The position numbers and the translations under genes were made by a program. This document shows, one piece after another, positions 48,943-56,894 of a stretch of 64,000 nucleotides of DNA. Numbering within the stretch: the first letter of the stretch is position 1; every line of letters begins with the position of its first letter. The notes under the pieces were generated by a model. It made no database searches. It saw only the letters and a program-made list of their open reading frames with translations, and was not told the DNA's origin. The DNA comes from Actinomycetota bacterium (lineage in GTDB: Bacteria > Actinomycetota > UBA4738 > HRBIN12): positions 62,001 through 126,000 of the forward strand of contig DASSCU010000029.1 of the NCBI GenBank assembly GCA_035697485.1, read 5' to 3'.

Positions 48943-48968
48943 AAGGCCGGCCCCGAGGGGCCGGCCTT
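48943..48968. terminator. Bidirectional intrinsic terminator hairpin
   Basis: AAGGCCGGCCCC - GA - GGGGCCGGCCTT, a perfect inverted repeat starting two bases after the stop of the 48335 gene and 27 bases from the stop of the convergent YceI gene. The AA/TT ends allow use in both directions although the T-tract is short. Confidence 0.75.
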
Positions 48969-48994
48969 CCACGGGCATCTCGTCGGATCGGCGC

Positions 48995-49561
48995 TCAGCC
49001 GACTTTGACCGCTTCCACGTCGATCACGATGTCGACCTTCTTGCCGACGAGGACGCCGCCGGTCTCGACCGCGACGTTCCAGGTCAGGTCCCAGTCCTCG
49101 CGCTCCACAGTGGTGGACGCCTCGGCGAAGATCTTCGTGTTGTCGAACGGGTCCTTGCCCCACCCGTTGAACTCACCCTTGAGCGTGATCGGCTTCGTCA
49201 CGTCCTTGATCGTGAGGTCGCCGTCGAGCTCGAAGCTCGTGTCGCCGGTGTGACGGACCGCGGTGGAACGGAACGCCATCACCGGGTACTCGTCGCTCTC
49301 GAAGAAGTCGGCGCTCTTGAGGTGGTTGTCGCGCTGCTCGAAGTTCGTCTGCACACTGCCGGTCCGCACGTCGACCTGCACGCTCGAGGACTCCGGCGTC
49401 TCGCCGACCTCGATCGTGCCCGAGAACTCCGTGAACCGGCCGCGGGTCTTGGTGAGCATGTGACGCGCCACGAAGCCCACCTCGGTGTGGCTGGCGTCGA
49501 GCTCGTACGAGCCGGCGGGCGGGTAGGACACGCCGGTGATCTCCTGCGCTGCCTGGGCCAT
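48995..49561 (-). CDS. YceI-family lipocalin-like polyisoprenoid-binding protein
   Basis: A 188-aa protein with the YceI signatures GSYELDASHTEVGFVARHML, the paired FTEFSGTIEVGE strand, RDNHLKSADFFESDEYPVM and DLTIKDVTKPITL. YceI proteins form an extended barrel around an isoprenoid or amphipathic chain. No export signal is seen (the N-terminus is MAQAAQEITG), as in many actinobacterial members. GAGGAAGG lies 5 nt before the ATG. The gene diverges from the HxlR regulator and shares an AT-richer 176-bp promoter region, so it is a likely HxlR target. Confidence 0.88.
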   Translation of the reverse strand: MAQAAQEITGVSYPPAGSYELDASHTEVGFVARHMLTKTRGRFTEFSGTIEVGETPESSSVQVDVRTGSVQTNFEQRDNHLKSADFFESDEYPVMAFRSTAVRHTGDTSFELDGDLTIKDVTKPITLKGEFNGWGKDPFDNTKIFAEASTTVEREDWDLTWNVAVETGGVLVGKKVDIVIDVEAVKVG

Positions 49562-49737
49562 GGTGCCTTCCTCCTCTGACTCCGCTCGCCGTCCCTCACG
49601 GCGATGCATACCGTGACTAACGGTTCCTAAGCTACTATCTATTCCGGAGTACCTCAAGTTCTGAAACCATGCGTCGATGGCAGACATGCCCGCAGAGGCG
49701 GAATACGATGCCCACGGGCCGGAGGAGTGGGGACACG

Positions 49738-50067
49738 ATGACCGAAGAAGCGCCGCTCTGCGAGCACTTCCAGCGGGCCGCCGAGCTGATCGGCAAGCGG
49801 TGGAACCCGCAGGTCGTGCGAGCCCTGCAGACGGGCTCCGCACGCTTCGGCGACCTCAAGCACACCGTGCCGAACATCTCGGATGCCGTCCTCAGCGAGC
49901 GCCTGAAGGAGCTGGAGGCGGAAGGCATCGTGACGCGCGATGTCACGCCATCGACGCCCGTCCTGATCGAGTACCACCTGACGGACCGCGGCCGCGACCT
50001 CACGAAGGTCATGGAAGAGCTCGCCGCATGGGCCGAACGTTGGTCGACCGCGCCCGAGCCTGTCTGA
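49738..50067 (+). CDS. HxlR-family winged-helix transcriptional regulator
   Basis: A 109-aa regulator: LCEHFQRAAELIGKRWNPQV opens the fold with the conserved N-terminal Cys used for redox sensing by several HxlR proteins, then RFGDLKHTVPNISDAVLSER and the wing (GIVTRDVTPSTPVLIEYHLT). HxlR proteins respond to quinones, aldehydes or disulfide stress. GGAGGAGTGG lies about 9 nt before the ATG at 49738. A TACTAT box at 49633-49638 could be its -10. The stop is one base from the Rieske protein's GTG, so the two are cotranscribed. Confidence 0.83.
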   Translation: MTEEAPLCEHFQRAAELIGKRWNPQVVRALQTGSARFGDLKHTVPNISDAVLSERLKELEAEGIVTRDVTPSTPVLIEYHLTDRGRDLTKVMEELAAWAERWSTAPEPV

Positions 50068-50068
50068 A

Positions 50069-50404
50069 GTGAGGAGCGACGGCGGATGGTTGTCGGCCGG
50101 CTCGCTCGACGACCTCCCCGATGGCAAGGGCACGAAGATCGCCGTGAGCGAGGCCACCGTGCTCATCATCCGCTCGGGTGACCGTGTCTTCGCGATCGGG
50201 AACCGGTGCACCCATCAGGGCGCGCCGCTCGACCGAGGCCGCTTGAAGATCTCAGGCTCGCTCGCCACGGTCACCTGTCCGGCGCACGGCAGCATCTTCG
50301 GTCTCGACGACGGGAAGGTGATGCGTGGACCGGCGATGAGACCCGTGGAGGCCTGCGAGACCCGCATCGTCGACGGCGCCGTCGAGATCCGCGCACGAAC
50401 CTGA
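50069..50404 (+). CDS. Small Rieske-type 2Fe-2S ferredoxin
   Basis: A 111-aa Rieske domain with the two ligand pairs C-x-H in NRCTHQGAPLDRG and C-x2-H in CPAHGSIFGLDDG. The layout matches stand-alone Rieske ferredoxins that supply electrons to oxygenases, or sulfite/nitrite-reductase small subunits. GTG 50069 begins two bases after the HxlR stop, with no separate ribosome-binding site, so translation is coupled. No oxygenase is adjacent; YceI (divergent) is the only other neighbour. Confidence 0.83.
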   Translation: MRSDGGWLSAGSLDDLPDGKGTKIAVSEATVLIIRSGDRVFAIGNRCTHQGAPLDRGRLKISGSLATVTCPAHGSIFGLDDGKVMRGPAMRPVEACETRIVDGAVEIRART

Positions 50405-50528
50405 CGACCGGTCTCCTGCGTCAGTCGGCGAGGGTTACGGCCGTGCCGAATGCGGCGATCTCCGCCATGCCCCCGGCGCTCCTCGAACGCAGCGCCGAAC
50501 CTATGCGCCGACTGCCGGGGTCGACGAG

Positions 50529-50534
50529 TAGCAT
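50529..50534 (+). promoter_or_regulatory. Leaderless -10 box of the M15 peptidase gene
   Basis: TAGCAT, 6 nt upstream of the GTG at 50541; no Shine-Dalgarno. Confidence 0.42.
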
Positions 50535-50540
50535 CGCCGG

Positions 50541-51707
50541 GTGCCAGCCTCGATCCGCCGAGTCGCGATCGTCCTCCTGTGTTGCCCGCTCGTCCTGATG
50601 CTCGAACCCGTTGGAGTGCCGGCCTCCGGGGCGAGCGCCCGGGCTGGACGGGCCTGGATGCCACCCGCGTACCTCCTGTGGCGCACCGGAGGACTCCCGA
50701 ACGGCCTCACGCCCGAGCTCGACCGCCTGCCCGGCAACGAGCACGTCGTCGTCGTCTCCGGCGACACGATCTGGATGACCCGATCCGTCCGGGCCGACGG
50801 CGCCGTGGTCGATCGCCGTGAGGGCCGGTACCGCATCCCGATCGAGGTCATGTCGACCTCGATCCGCGACATCGCCCCCTTCCTGCCGCCTGCGTGGCAC
50901 GACGCCGTGGTGGACGCGTTGCGCGACGGCCGCGGCGTGCTCGGCGAGTCGAGCGCGGCCCTGCGCCGACTCAGGGTGGGGGACCGCTTCGTGTTCGGGC
51001 GGGACCGCATCACCGTGGGCGCGATCGTGCCCGACGAGGTCGTCGCCTGGAGTGAGCTGATGGTCTCGGGCGAGGTCGGCCGATCCCTCGGCGTGCGACA
51101 CCCCCGGTTCGCGCTGATGGACATGCGCACCGCATCCACGGAGCGCGAGCTCGCCCGGCGGATCGCTCCCCTGCTCGGGCCCGGCTACCCTCCACGGGTG
51201 CGCCGGCCGGGCCACGCATGGTTCCGCCGGCAAGGGGACTCGGTGTGGCCGCCGGTGCTGATGAAGCGCGGGTTCGGCGAATTCCACGCCTACCCCGATC
51301 CTCGTCGCCCCGGATACCTGCGCATGCAACCGGCCTTCGTCCACGACCACGTCGCGGTGCGTCGAGTGCCGCTGCTCGGCCGGTTCACGTGCCACGAGCG
51401 GCTGTTCCGACCCCTGATCGCCGCGATGCGGGAGCTGCGCGCGGAGGGTCGCGCCGAGGCCATCCGAAACTTCGCAGGGTGCTACAGCGCGCGCATGGTG
51501 ATGCGACGGCCGAACGGCGCGATCTCACATCATTCGTGGGGCGCCGCCGTCGACATCAACTCGCTGACGAACCCCTACGGGTCGGACCCCCGTCAACCCG
51601 CCGTCCTCGTGAGGGTGATGCGCGGGCATGGCTTCACCTGGGGAGGACGCTGGACCGTTCCCGACGGCATGCACTTCGAGTTCGTCGACATCCCCGGCGT
51701 GCCGTAG
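50541..51707 (+). CDS. Secreted M15-type D-Ala-D-Ala carboxypeptidase-like protein
   Basis: A 388-aa exported protein. A basic start and hydrophobic core (RRVAIVLLCCPLVLMLEPVG) form the signal peptide. The C-terminal domain has the M15 zinc site: SHHSWGAAVDINSLTNPYG (His and Asp) and DGMHFEFVD (His), preceded by the conserved FAGCYSARMVMR strand. Such enzymes trim peptidoglycan stem peptides. The middle 150 residues are unassigned. It starts at GTG 50541, 6 nt after TAGCAT, a leaderless pattern. Confidence 0.8.
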   Translation: MPASIRRVAIVLLCCPLVLMLEPVGVPASGASARAGRAWMPPAYLLWRTGGLPNGLTPELDRLPGNEHVVVVSGDTIWMTRSVRADGAVVDRREGRYRIPIEVMSTSIRDIAPFLPPAWHDAVVDALRDGRGVLGESSAALRRLRVGDRFVFGRDRITVGAIVPDEVVAWSELMVSGEVGRSLGVRHPRFALMDMRTASTERELARRIAPLLGPGYPPRVRRPGHAWFRRQGDSVWPPVLMKRGFGEFHAYPDPRRPGYLRMQPAFVHDHVAVRRVPLLGRFTCHERLFRPLIAAMRELRAEGRAEAIRNFAGCYSARMVMRRPNGAISHHSWGAAVDINSLTNPYGSDPRQPAVLVRVMRGHGFTWGGRWTVPDGMHFEFVDIPGVP

Positions 51708-51721
51708 GAAGCGGCTCGGCC

Positions 51722-52144
51722 TCAGGCGATCAGAACCAGTGCCCACGGCAACGCGGCCCCGATCGCGAACGCCGCGATCACGAGGAGCTTCGACGACTCC
51801 CGGCGATCGCCCCTGCCCGCGGCGATCGCCATGATCAGCAGCCCTGCCGCAACGAGCAGCAGCAGCCCGACCGAGAAGAGGGCGAGCACGCCCAACGACA
51901 GCAGGATGCCCGTGCCGCCGGCCGCAGCCAGGTGGCGTCGCTCCGGCGTGCGCAGCACCGCAGCCCCGATCGAGCACGCGGTGGCGAGCACGAACAGCGC
52001 GAGCACCGCCCCGACCCGAGCGAGGTCGTTTCCCGATTCGTTCGCGATCAGCCAGACGTAGAGGACGGTCGTGCCGCCCGCGATCGCAGCGGCGCCCAGC
52101 GCCCACGATCGCCCCGGGAAGGCTCGCGCCCGACCCGACGTCAT
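51722..52144 (-). CDS. Four-helix membrane protein, function unknown
   Basis: A 140-aa integral membrane protein with four hydrophobic helices (WALGAAAIAGGTTVLYVWLI; VGAVLALFVLATACSIGAAV; TGILLSLGVLALFSVGLLLL; LLVIAAFAIGAALPWALVLI) and short polar loops. No family is recognised. It is the last gene of the aminotransferase/polyamine-transporter operon: its ATG overlaps the aminotransferase stop as ATGA. It could be an accessory membrane component, but nothing proves it. Confidence 0.65.
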   Translation of the reverse strand: MTSGRARAFPGRSWALGAAAIAGGTTVLYVWLIANESGNDLARVGAVLALFVLATACSIGAAVLRTPERRHLAAAGGTGILLSLGVLALFSVGLLLLVAAGLLIMAIAAGRGDRRESSKLLVIAAFAIGAALPWALVLIA

Positions 52145-53475
52145 GCCCCCATCGCGTCGTCGGCGATCGAGAGCGCGTCGTCGACGATCTCGAAGCCCTC
52201 CGCGAGCTGCTCCTCGGTGATGCACAGCGGCGGGTTGGTCATGATGCCGTTGAAGCGGACCATCGTGAACAGGCCGCGCTCGAGCAGCCCCCGGTTCACG
52301 GACGCCATGGTCTCGTTCAGCACGTTGAACGGACTGAGCGGCTCCATCGTCTCGCGGCTCTTCACGAGCTCGACGATGCCGAACAGGCCGATGTTGCGGA
52401 CCCTTCCGACGCTGGGATGCTTCTCGGCGAGCTGCTCGTGATGGTGAGCCATGACCTCGCCCATGCGCTTGGAGTTCCCGACGAGGTCGTCCTGCTCGAG
52501 CACCTCGATCGCCGCGAGCGCGGCCGCGCACGAGAGCGGATGCGAGTTGTAGGTGAGCCCGCCCCAGAACACATGCTCGTCGAAGTGGGCGGCGATCTCG
52601 GGCGAGATCGCGAGCGCGCCGAGCGGCAGGTAGGAGGACGTGAGGCCCTTCGCCGTCGACATCAGGTCGGGCACGACGCCATAGTGGTTCACCGAGAACC
52701 ACTCCCCCGTGCGACCGAACCCCGCCATCACCTCGTCGGCGATCATCACGATGCCGAACTCGGTACACAGGTCGCGCACGCCCTCGATGTAGCCGTCGGG
52801 CGGGATCAGGATGCCGTTCGTGCCGACCACCGGCTCGAGGATGAACGCCGCGATCGTCTCGGGTCCCTCGAGCTCGATCGTCTCCCGCAGCAGCGCGAGG
52901 GCGGGATCGGCGTCGTCGAACCCGCGCTGCGTGCCGTGGTACGGATCGAGCACGTGCACCACGCCGGGCATCGGTGGGTTCTCGTTCGCCCACCGGCGCG
53001 GGTCGCCGGTGAGATTGATCGTGGCGTACGTGGCTCCGTGGTACGAGCGGTACCGCGCCAGCACCTTCTGACGGCCCGTGTACGCCTTCGCGATGCGGAT
53101 CGCGTTCTCGTTGCACTCCGCGCCGCCGAGCGTGAAGAACGTCTTCTCGAGGTCGCCGGGCCATAGCGACGCGAGCTTCTCGCCGAGCAGGGCCCGGGTC
53201 TCGTACGCCATGAACGGCGAGACGTAGGGGAGCGTCTCGGACTGACGGGCGATCGCGTCGAGCACTCGCTTATCGCCGTGCCCGATGTTCACGCCCATCA
53301 GCTGCGAGTTGAAGTCGAGGAAGCGCTTCCCGTCGACGGCCGTGAAGTACACGCCCTGGGCCGACGCCACCGCCATCGGCGCGGCCTTCGACTGCGCCTG
53401 CCAGTCGTACAGGGTGTAGCGCTTCGAGAGCTCGACGATGCGCTCGGCGTCGAGCGGCATGCGGTCTTCAGCCAT
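52141..53475 (-). CDS. Class III PLP-dependent aminotransferase (paralogue 1)
   Basis: A 444-aa omega-aminotransferase. YTLYDWQAQSKAAPMAV opens it; GGAECNENAIRIAKAYTGR, RSYHGATYATINLTGDPRR, the Asp of VMIADEVMAGFGRTGEW and the Schiff-base Lys in STAKGLTSSYLPLG are clear. Class III enzymes move terminal amino groups of diamines, omega-amino acids or taurine-like amines to a keto acid. It is clearly paralogous and equal in length to the gene at 56895-58229. GAGGAGGG lies about 10 nt before the ATG. The 182-bp gap upstream holds no recognisable gene; a lone GTTGAC half-site lies at 53509-53514. Confidence 0.87.
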   Translation of the reverse strand: MAEDRMPLDAERIVELSKRYTLYDWQAQSKAAPMAVASAQGVYFTAVDGKRFLDFNSQLMGVNIGHGDKRVLDAIARQSETLPYVSPFMAYETRALLGEKLASLWPGDLEKTFFTLGGAECNENAIRIAKAYTGRQKVLARYRSYHGATYATINLTGDPRRWANENPPMPGVVHVLDPYHGTQRGFDDADPALALLRETIELEGPETIAAFILEPVVGTNGILIPPDGYIEGVRDLCTEFGIVMIADEVMAGFGRTGEWFSVNHYGVVPDLMSTAKGLTSSYLPLGALAISPEIAAHFDEHVFWGGLTYNSHPLSCAAALAAIEVLEQDDLVGNSKRMGEVMAHHHEQLAEKHPSVGRVRNIGLFGIVELVKSRETMEPLSPFNVLNETMASVNRGLLERGLFTMVRFNGIMTNPPLCITEEQLAEGFEIVDDALSIADDAMGA

Positions 53476-53657
53476 GGCTCCGATCCCTCCTCGCCCTCTG
53501 CCATAGATGTTGACAGACGCGCCCGACCGTCGGCGCTGGTACTTCACCGGCGAGGAATGGATCGGCGCGCCGAAGGGCGGCATCTCGATCCCCGTGAACA
53601 CCGTGATCGGCCGTCTCGTCGAGACCCCACACATCGCGCAGGCACCGAGAACGACGT

Positions 53658-56009
53658 TCAGGCGCAGGAGCTCAGCGCCTCGTCGATCGCGGCGACGATC
53701 AGGTCCGTCTCGTCGGCGGTGACGACGAGCGGGGGCCGCACCTTCAGCACGTGATCGTGCGGCCCGGTCGATCCGATCAGCACGCCTCGGTCGCGCACCG
53801 CATCGAGCACCCGAGCGACGAGCTCCGGGGCCGGCTCGCGGTGATCGCGCGTCAGCTCCACGCCGAGCAGCAGGCCTCGGCCGCGTACGGCCGTCACGCA
53901 CGGGTGACGTTCCATCAGCGCCTCGAGACGCGCTCGCAAATGCGCGCCGACCTCGCTCGCGTGCGCGACCAGGTCTTCGTCGCGGATCACGTCGAGCACG
54001 GCGAGGCCCGCCGCCGCCGCTACCGGATTGCCACCGAACGTGCTGAAGAACTCGGCCTGTCCCGCCAGACGGTCGACGTCGGCACGCCGCGCGATCACGG
54101 CGGCGACCGGATGGCCGTTGCCCATCGGTTTTCCGAGGGTGACGAGATCGGGCTCGAGCCCGCATGCCACGAACGACCACAGGTGCTCGCCCGTGCGTCC
54201 ATAGCCCGCCTGCACCTCATCCGCCACGACGAGCGCGCCCGCCCCGCGTGCCACGCTCGCCACCTGTGCATGGTACGCGCGGCCGGCGGCGAGGATGCCA
54301 TCGCTCGTGTACGCCGTGTCCACGAAGAGGGCGGCCGGCCGATACCCGCGGGCCGCGAGACGATCGATCGCGTCGCGCACCGGCTCCGCGGTCGCGGCCG
54401 CTTCCTGCACCGGAGGTGCGAACGGCTCGACGTGTTCGGGACGCCATCCGCCACGCCACTCCTCGGGCGAGAGCGCCGACGAGGCGGTCGTCACCCCGTG
54501 ATAGGCATGGGCCGTCACGAGGCCGCCGCTGTTCCCGGTCGCCACGACGGCGAGACGCCAGGCGAGGTCGGTCGCCTCGCTCCCGGTATTGAGGAACAGC
54601 ACCGTGTCGAGCCCCGACCCTTCCGGCATCGACGCGACGAGGCGCTCCGCCAGCTCGATCGCCGCCGGATGGAGGTAGCGCAGGTTCGTGTTCAGTTCGC
54701 GCGCCTGATCGGCGATCGCGTTCGCGACGCGCGGGTGCGCGTGCCCGACGACCGGCACGTTGTTGTACGAGTCGAGGTAGCGTCGGCCGTCGACGTCCTC
54801 GAGCCAGACGCCACGACCACGGACCAGATGCAGCGGAGTCGAGTACGTGAGCGGCGCGAGCGCTGTGCCGAAGACACCGGCGCGGCGGGCGACGAGGTCG
54901 GCGGTGGCAGGGGGCTCGCTCGGAGCCCCGAACCGCCGGGCGGTCTCGTCGAAGCCGAGCTCCGCGAACTGTTCGAGCATGCTCCACGCGTTGCGGTCCC
55001 AGCTCTGGATGTAGCGCGCGTTCTCGGGGAACCGCTCGACGCGCCACGCTGAGATCGTCACCGTCAGGGCGATGCGCGCGGCGAGCGTGTCGCCGATCAG
55101 CACGCGTTCGTCCGGTTCCAGCGGTGTCACCGACGTGTAGCCGTCGAGCAGGGCCGCGGCCGCGCGGAAGAGCTCGTCGCCCTGCCGGATCGACAACACC
55201 GAGTCGAGCGCGGAGACCGGATCGGCCAGCAGCGCGGTGTGCGACATGTCGCCGAAGTCCACGATGCCCGTGATGCGTCCGTCGTCGTCGAGGAGGGCGT
55301 TGTCGAGCGTGAGGTCGCCGTGCATCACCTGTGCGCGCAGTTGGGGCCAGCGCGGAAGCACGCGTTCCTCGAACCGGTCGAAGACGTTGCGCACGAGCGC
55401 CCGTCGGCCGGTGTCACCGATCGAAGCGGTCATCGGCCGAAGCGTCAGGCAGTGCTCCACGTTCCAGAGCAGCACGCGGTCGGCGGCCGGATGGAAGAAG
55501 CCCCGCATCCCGCGGCCGAGCCTCGCGAGCATCTCGCCGTACGCCCAGAGCGCTCGGTGATCGAGGGCGATGCCGTCGGTCGAGCCGCGTCCCGGCATGA
55601 ACGCCGACATGCGCACCATGTGGCTCGTGCCACGCTCCTCGTCGACCACCGTGGCGATGAAGGCATCGGGGTCGCCCTCGGTGGGGAACGGGGCGGCGAC
55701 CGGCAGCGTCGGGTCGACCCGCAGCGCGTGTCGCGCAGCCCCGACCTCCATGTCCAACACGTCGGGGCGTTCCCCGGCGTTGGAGATCTTGAAGATGCGC
55801 GCCTCGCCGCCGGGCGCCCGAAGCAGGAAGTTCTGATCACGCTCGCTCTCGAAGCGACGTTCCACCGCACCGTCGAAACCGAACGACGCTCGAGCGAGCT
55901 CCGGCACGTCGCGCTCGTCGAACCTGGGCGGATCGGCCGTAAGCACGCCCGTGAGCTCGTCGGGCACCGCATCGGCTCCGGACCTCGTGCCGGCGTGGTC
56001 GGTCGTCAC
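53658..56009 (-). CDS. Fused APH-type kinase and class III aminotransferase (amino-alcohol kinase/phospho-lyase type)
   Basis: A 783-aa fusion. Residues about 30-330 are a phosphotransferase of the hydroxylysine-kinase/homoserine-kinase type, with catalytic HGDLTLDNALLDDDG and ITGIVDFGDMS. Residues about 370-780 are a class III PLP enzyme (NTGSEATDLAWRL; VVADEVQAGYGRTGE; LGKPMGNGHP with the Schiff-base Lys). In animals the separate homologues (AGPHD1 and AGXT2L1/L2) phosphorylate hydroxylysine or ethanolamine and eliminate phosphate and ammonia. The fusion would do both steps. It starts at GTG 56009, overlapping the reductase stop (GTGA). Confidence 0.83.
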   Translation of the reverse strand: MTTDHAGTRSGADAVPDELTGVLTADPPRFDERDVPELARASFGFDGAVERRFESERDQNFLLRAPGGEARIFKISNAGERPDVLDMEVGAARHALRVDPTLPVAAPFPTEGDPDAFIATVVDEERGTSHMVRMSAFMPGRGSTDGIALDHRALWAYGEMLARLGRGMRGFFHPAADRVLLWNVEHCLTLRPMTASIGDTGRRALVRNVFDRFEERVLPRWPQLRAQVMHGDLTLDNALLDDDGRITGIVDFGDMSHTALLADPVSALDSVLSIRQGDELFRAAAALLDGYTSVTPLEPDERVLIGDTLAARIALTVTISAWRVERFPENARYIQSWDRNAWSMLEQFAELGFDETARRFGAPSEPPATADLVARRAGVFGTALAPLTYSTPLHLVRGRGVWLEDVDGRRYLDSYNNVPVVGHAHPRVANAIADQARELNTNLRYLHPAAIELAERLVASMPEGSGLDTVLFLNTGSEATDLAWRLAVVATGNSGGLVTAHAYHGVTTASSALSPEEWRGGWRPEHVEPFAPPVQEAAATAEPVRDAIDRLAARGYRPAALFVDTAYTSDGILAAGRAYHAQVASVARGAGALVVADEVQAGYGRTGEHLWSFVACGLEPDLVTLGKPMGNGHPVAAVIARRADVDRLAGQAEFFSTFGGNPVAAAAGLAVLDVIRDEDLVAHASEVGAHLRARLEALMERHPCVTAVRGRGLLLGVELTRDHREPAPELVARVLDAVRDRGVLIGSTGPHDHVLKVRPPLVVTADETDLIVAAIDEALSSCA

Positions 56010-56890
56010 GCCGGTGAGTCTGCCTCGCGGGCAAGCTCGGCGTACAGAGCCGAGTGGTCGCGCTCGCCGTCGCCGGCGTCGACGGCCTTCTGGAGCTGCT
56101 CGGTGACGACGGTGAACGAGGGTATCGGCGTCGCCGTCTCGGCAGCGGCTCCCTCGATGATCCGGGCGTCCTTGCGATGCAGCCTGATGCGGAACCCCGG
56201 ATCGAAGGTGCGATCGAGCATGCGCTGGCCGTGCACCTCGAGGATCTTCGAGCCGGCGAAGCCGCCGAGCAAGGCCTCACGGACCTTGGCGGCGTCGACA
56301 CCGGAGCGCTCGGCGAGCAGCAGCGCCTCGGCCACGGCCTCGATCGTGGCCGCGACCACGAGCTGGTTGCACGCCTTGCACACCTGTCCCGCCCCGCTCG
56401 GCCCGACGTGCACGATGTTCTTCCCGAGCGCCTCGAAGACAGGAACGGCGCGGCCGAACGCTGCCTCGTCGCCCCCGACCATGATCGAGAGCGCTGCCTC
56501 GATCGCCCCACGCTCACCGCCGCTCACCGGCGCGTCGAGCATCGCCACGCCCCTCGCGGCGAACGCTGCCGCCATCTCCCGGGTCGGCCCAGGGTCGATC
56601 GAGCTCATGTCGATCACGAGGGCACCCTCCGCGACCCCTTCGATCACGCCGCCCGCCCCCGCCAGGACCTGCTCGACATCGGCCGTGTCGGGCAGCATCG
56701 TGATCGTGACGTCGCTGGCGGCGGCCACCGACGCTGGACCGTCGGCCCGGACCGCGCCGGCCGCGACCACCTCGTCGACCGGCCCCCCGCTGCGGGAGTA
56801 CACCGCCACGGGGAACCCGGCCGCGAGTAGATTGAGCGCCATTGGCTTGCCCATGATCCCGAGGCCGATGAAGCCGATGCGTTCGCCCAT
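56006..56890 (-). CDS. garR: Beta-hydroxyacid dehydrogenase, tartronate-semialdehyde-reductase-like
   Basis: A 294-aa NAD(P)-dependent reductase. IGFIGLGIMGKPMALNLL is the nucleotide motif, DAPVSGGERGAIEAALSIMV the substrate motif, and GAGQVCKACNQLVVAATIEA carries the catalytic Lys; the last is typical of GarR/GlxR rather than 3-hydroxyisobutyrate dehydrogenase. It would reduce a short semialdehyde made by the operon's aminotransferases, or tartronate semialdehyde. The ATG stands 4 bases after the upstream aminotransferase stop, and the Shine-Dalgarno GGAGG is in that gene's last codons. Confidence 0.82.
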   Translation of the reverse strand: MGERIGFIGLGIMGKPMALNLLAAGFPVAVYSRSGGPVDEVVAAGAVRADGPASVAAASDVTITMLPDTADVEQVLAGAGGVIEGVAEGALVIDMSSIDPGPTREMAAAFAARGVAMLDAPVSGGERGAIEAALSIMVGGDEAAFGRAVPVFEALGKNIVHVGPSGAGQVCKACNQLVVAATIEAVAEALLLAERSGVDAAKVREALLGGFAGSKILEVHGQRMLDRTFDPGFRIRLHRKDARIIEGAAAETATPIPSFTVVTEQLQKAVDAGDGERDHSALYAELAREADSPA

Positions 56891-56894
56891 GCCG

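Noticed and set aside
49562-49737. Possible operator for HxlR between YceI and HxlR (ACTAACGGTTCCTAAG region)
   Set aside because: Short partial symmetries only; no clean inverted or direct repeat, so not listed as a site.
53507-53722. A 71-codon plus-strand frame beginning ATGTTGACAG with a protein-like first half
   Set aside because: No ribosome-binding site, the second half is antisense to the fusion gene and Arg/Ser-only; treated as chance, though the 182-bp gap remains unexplained.
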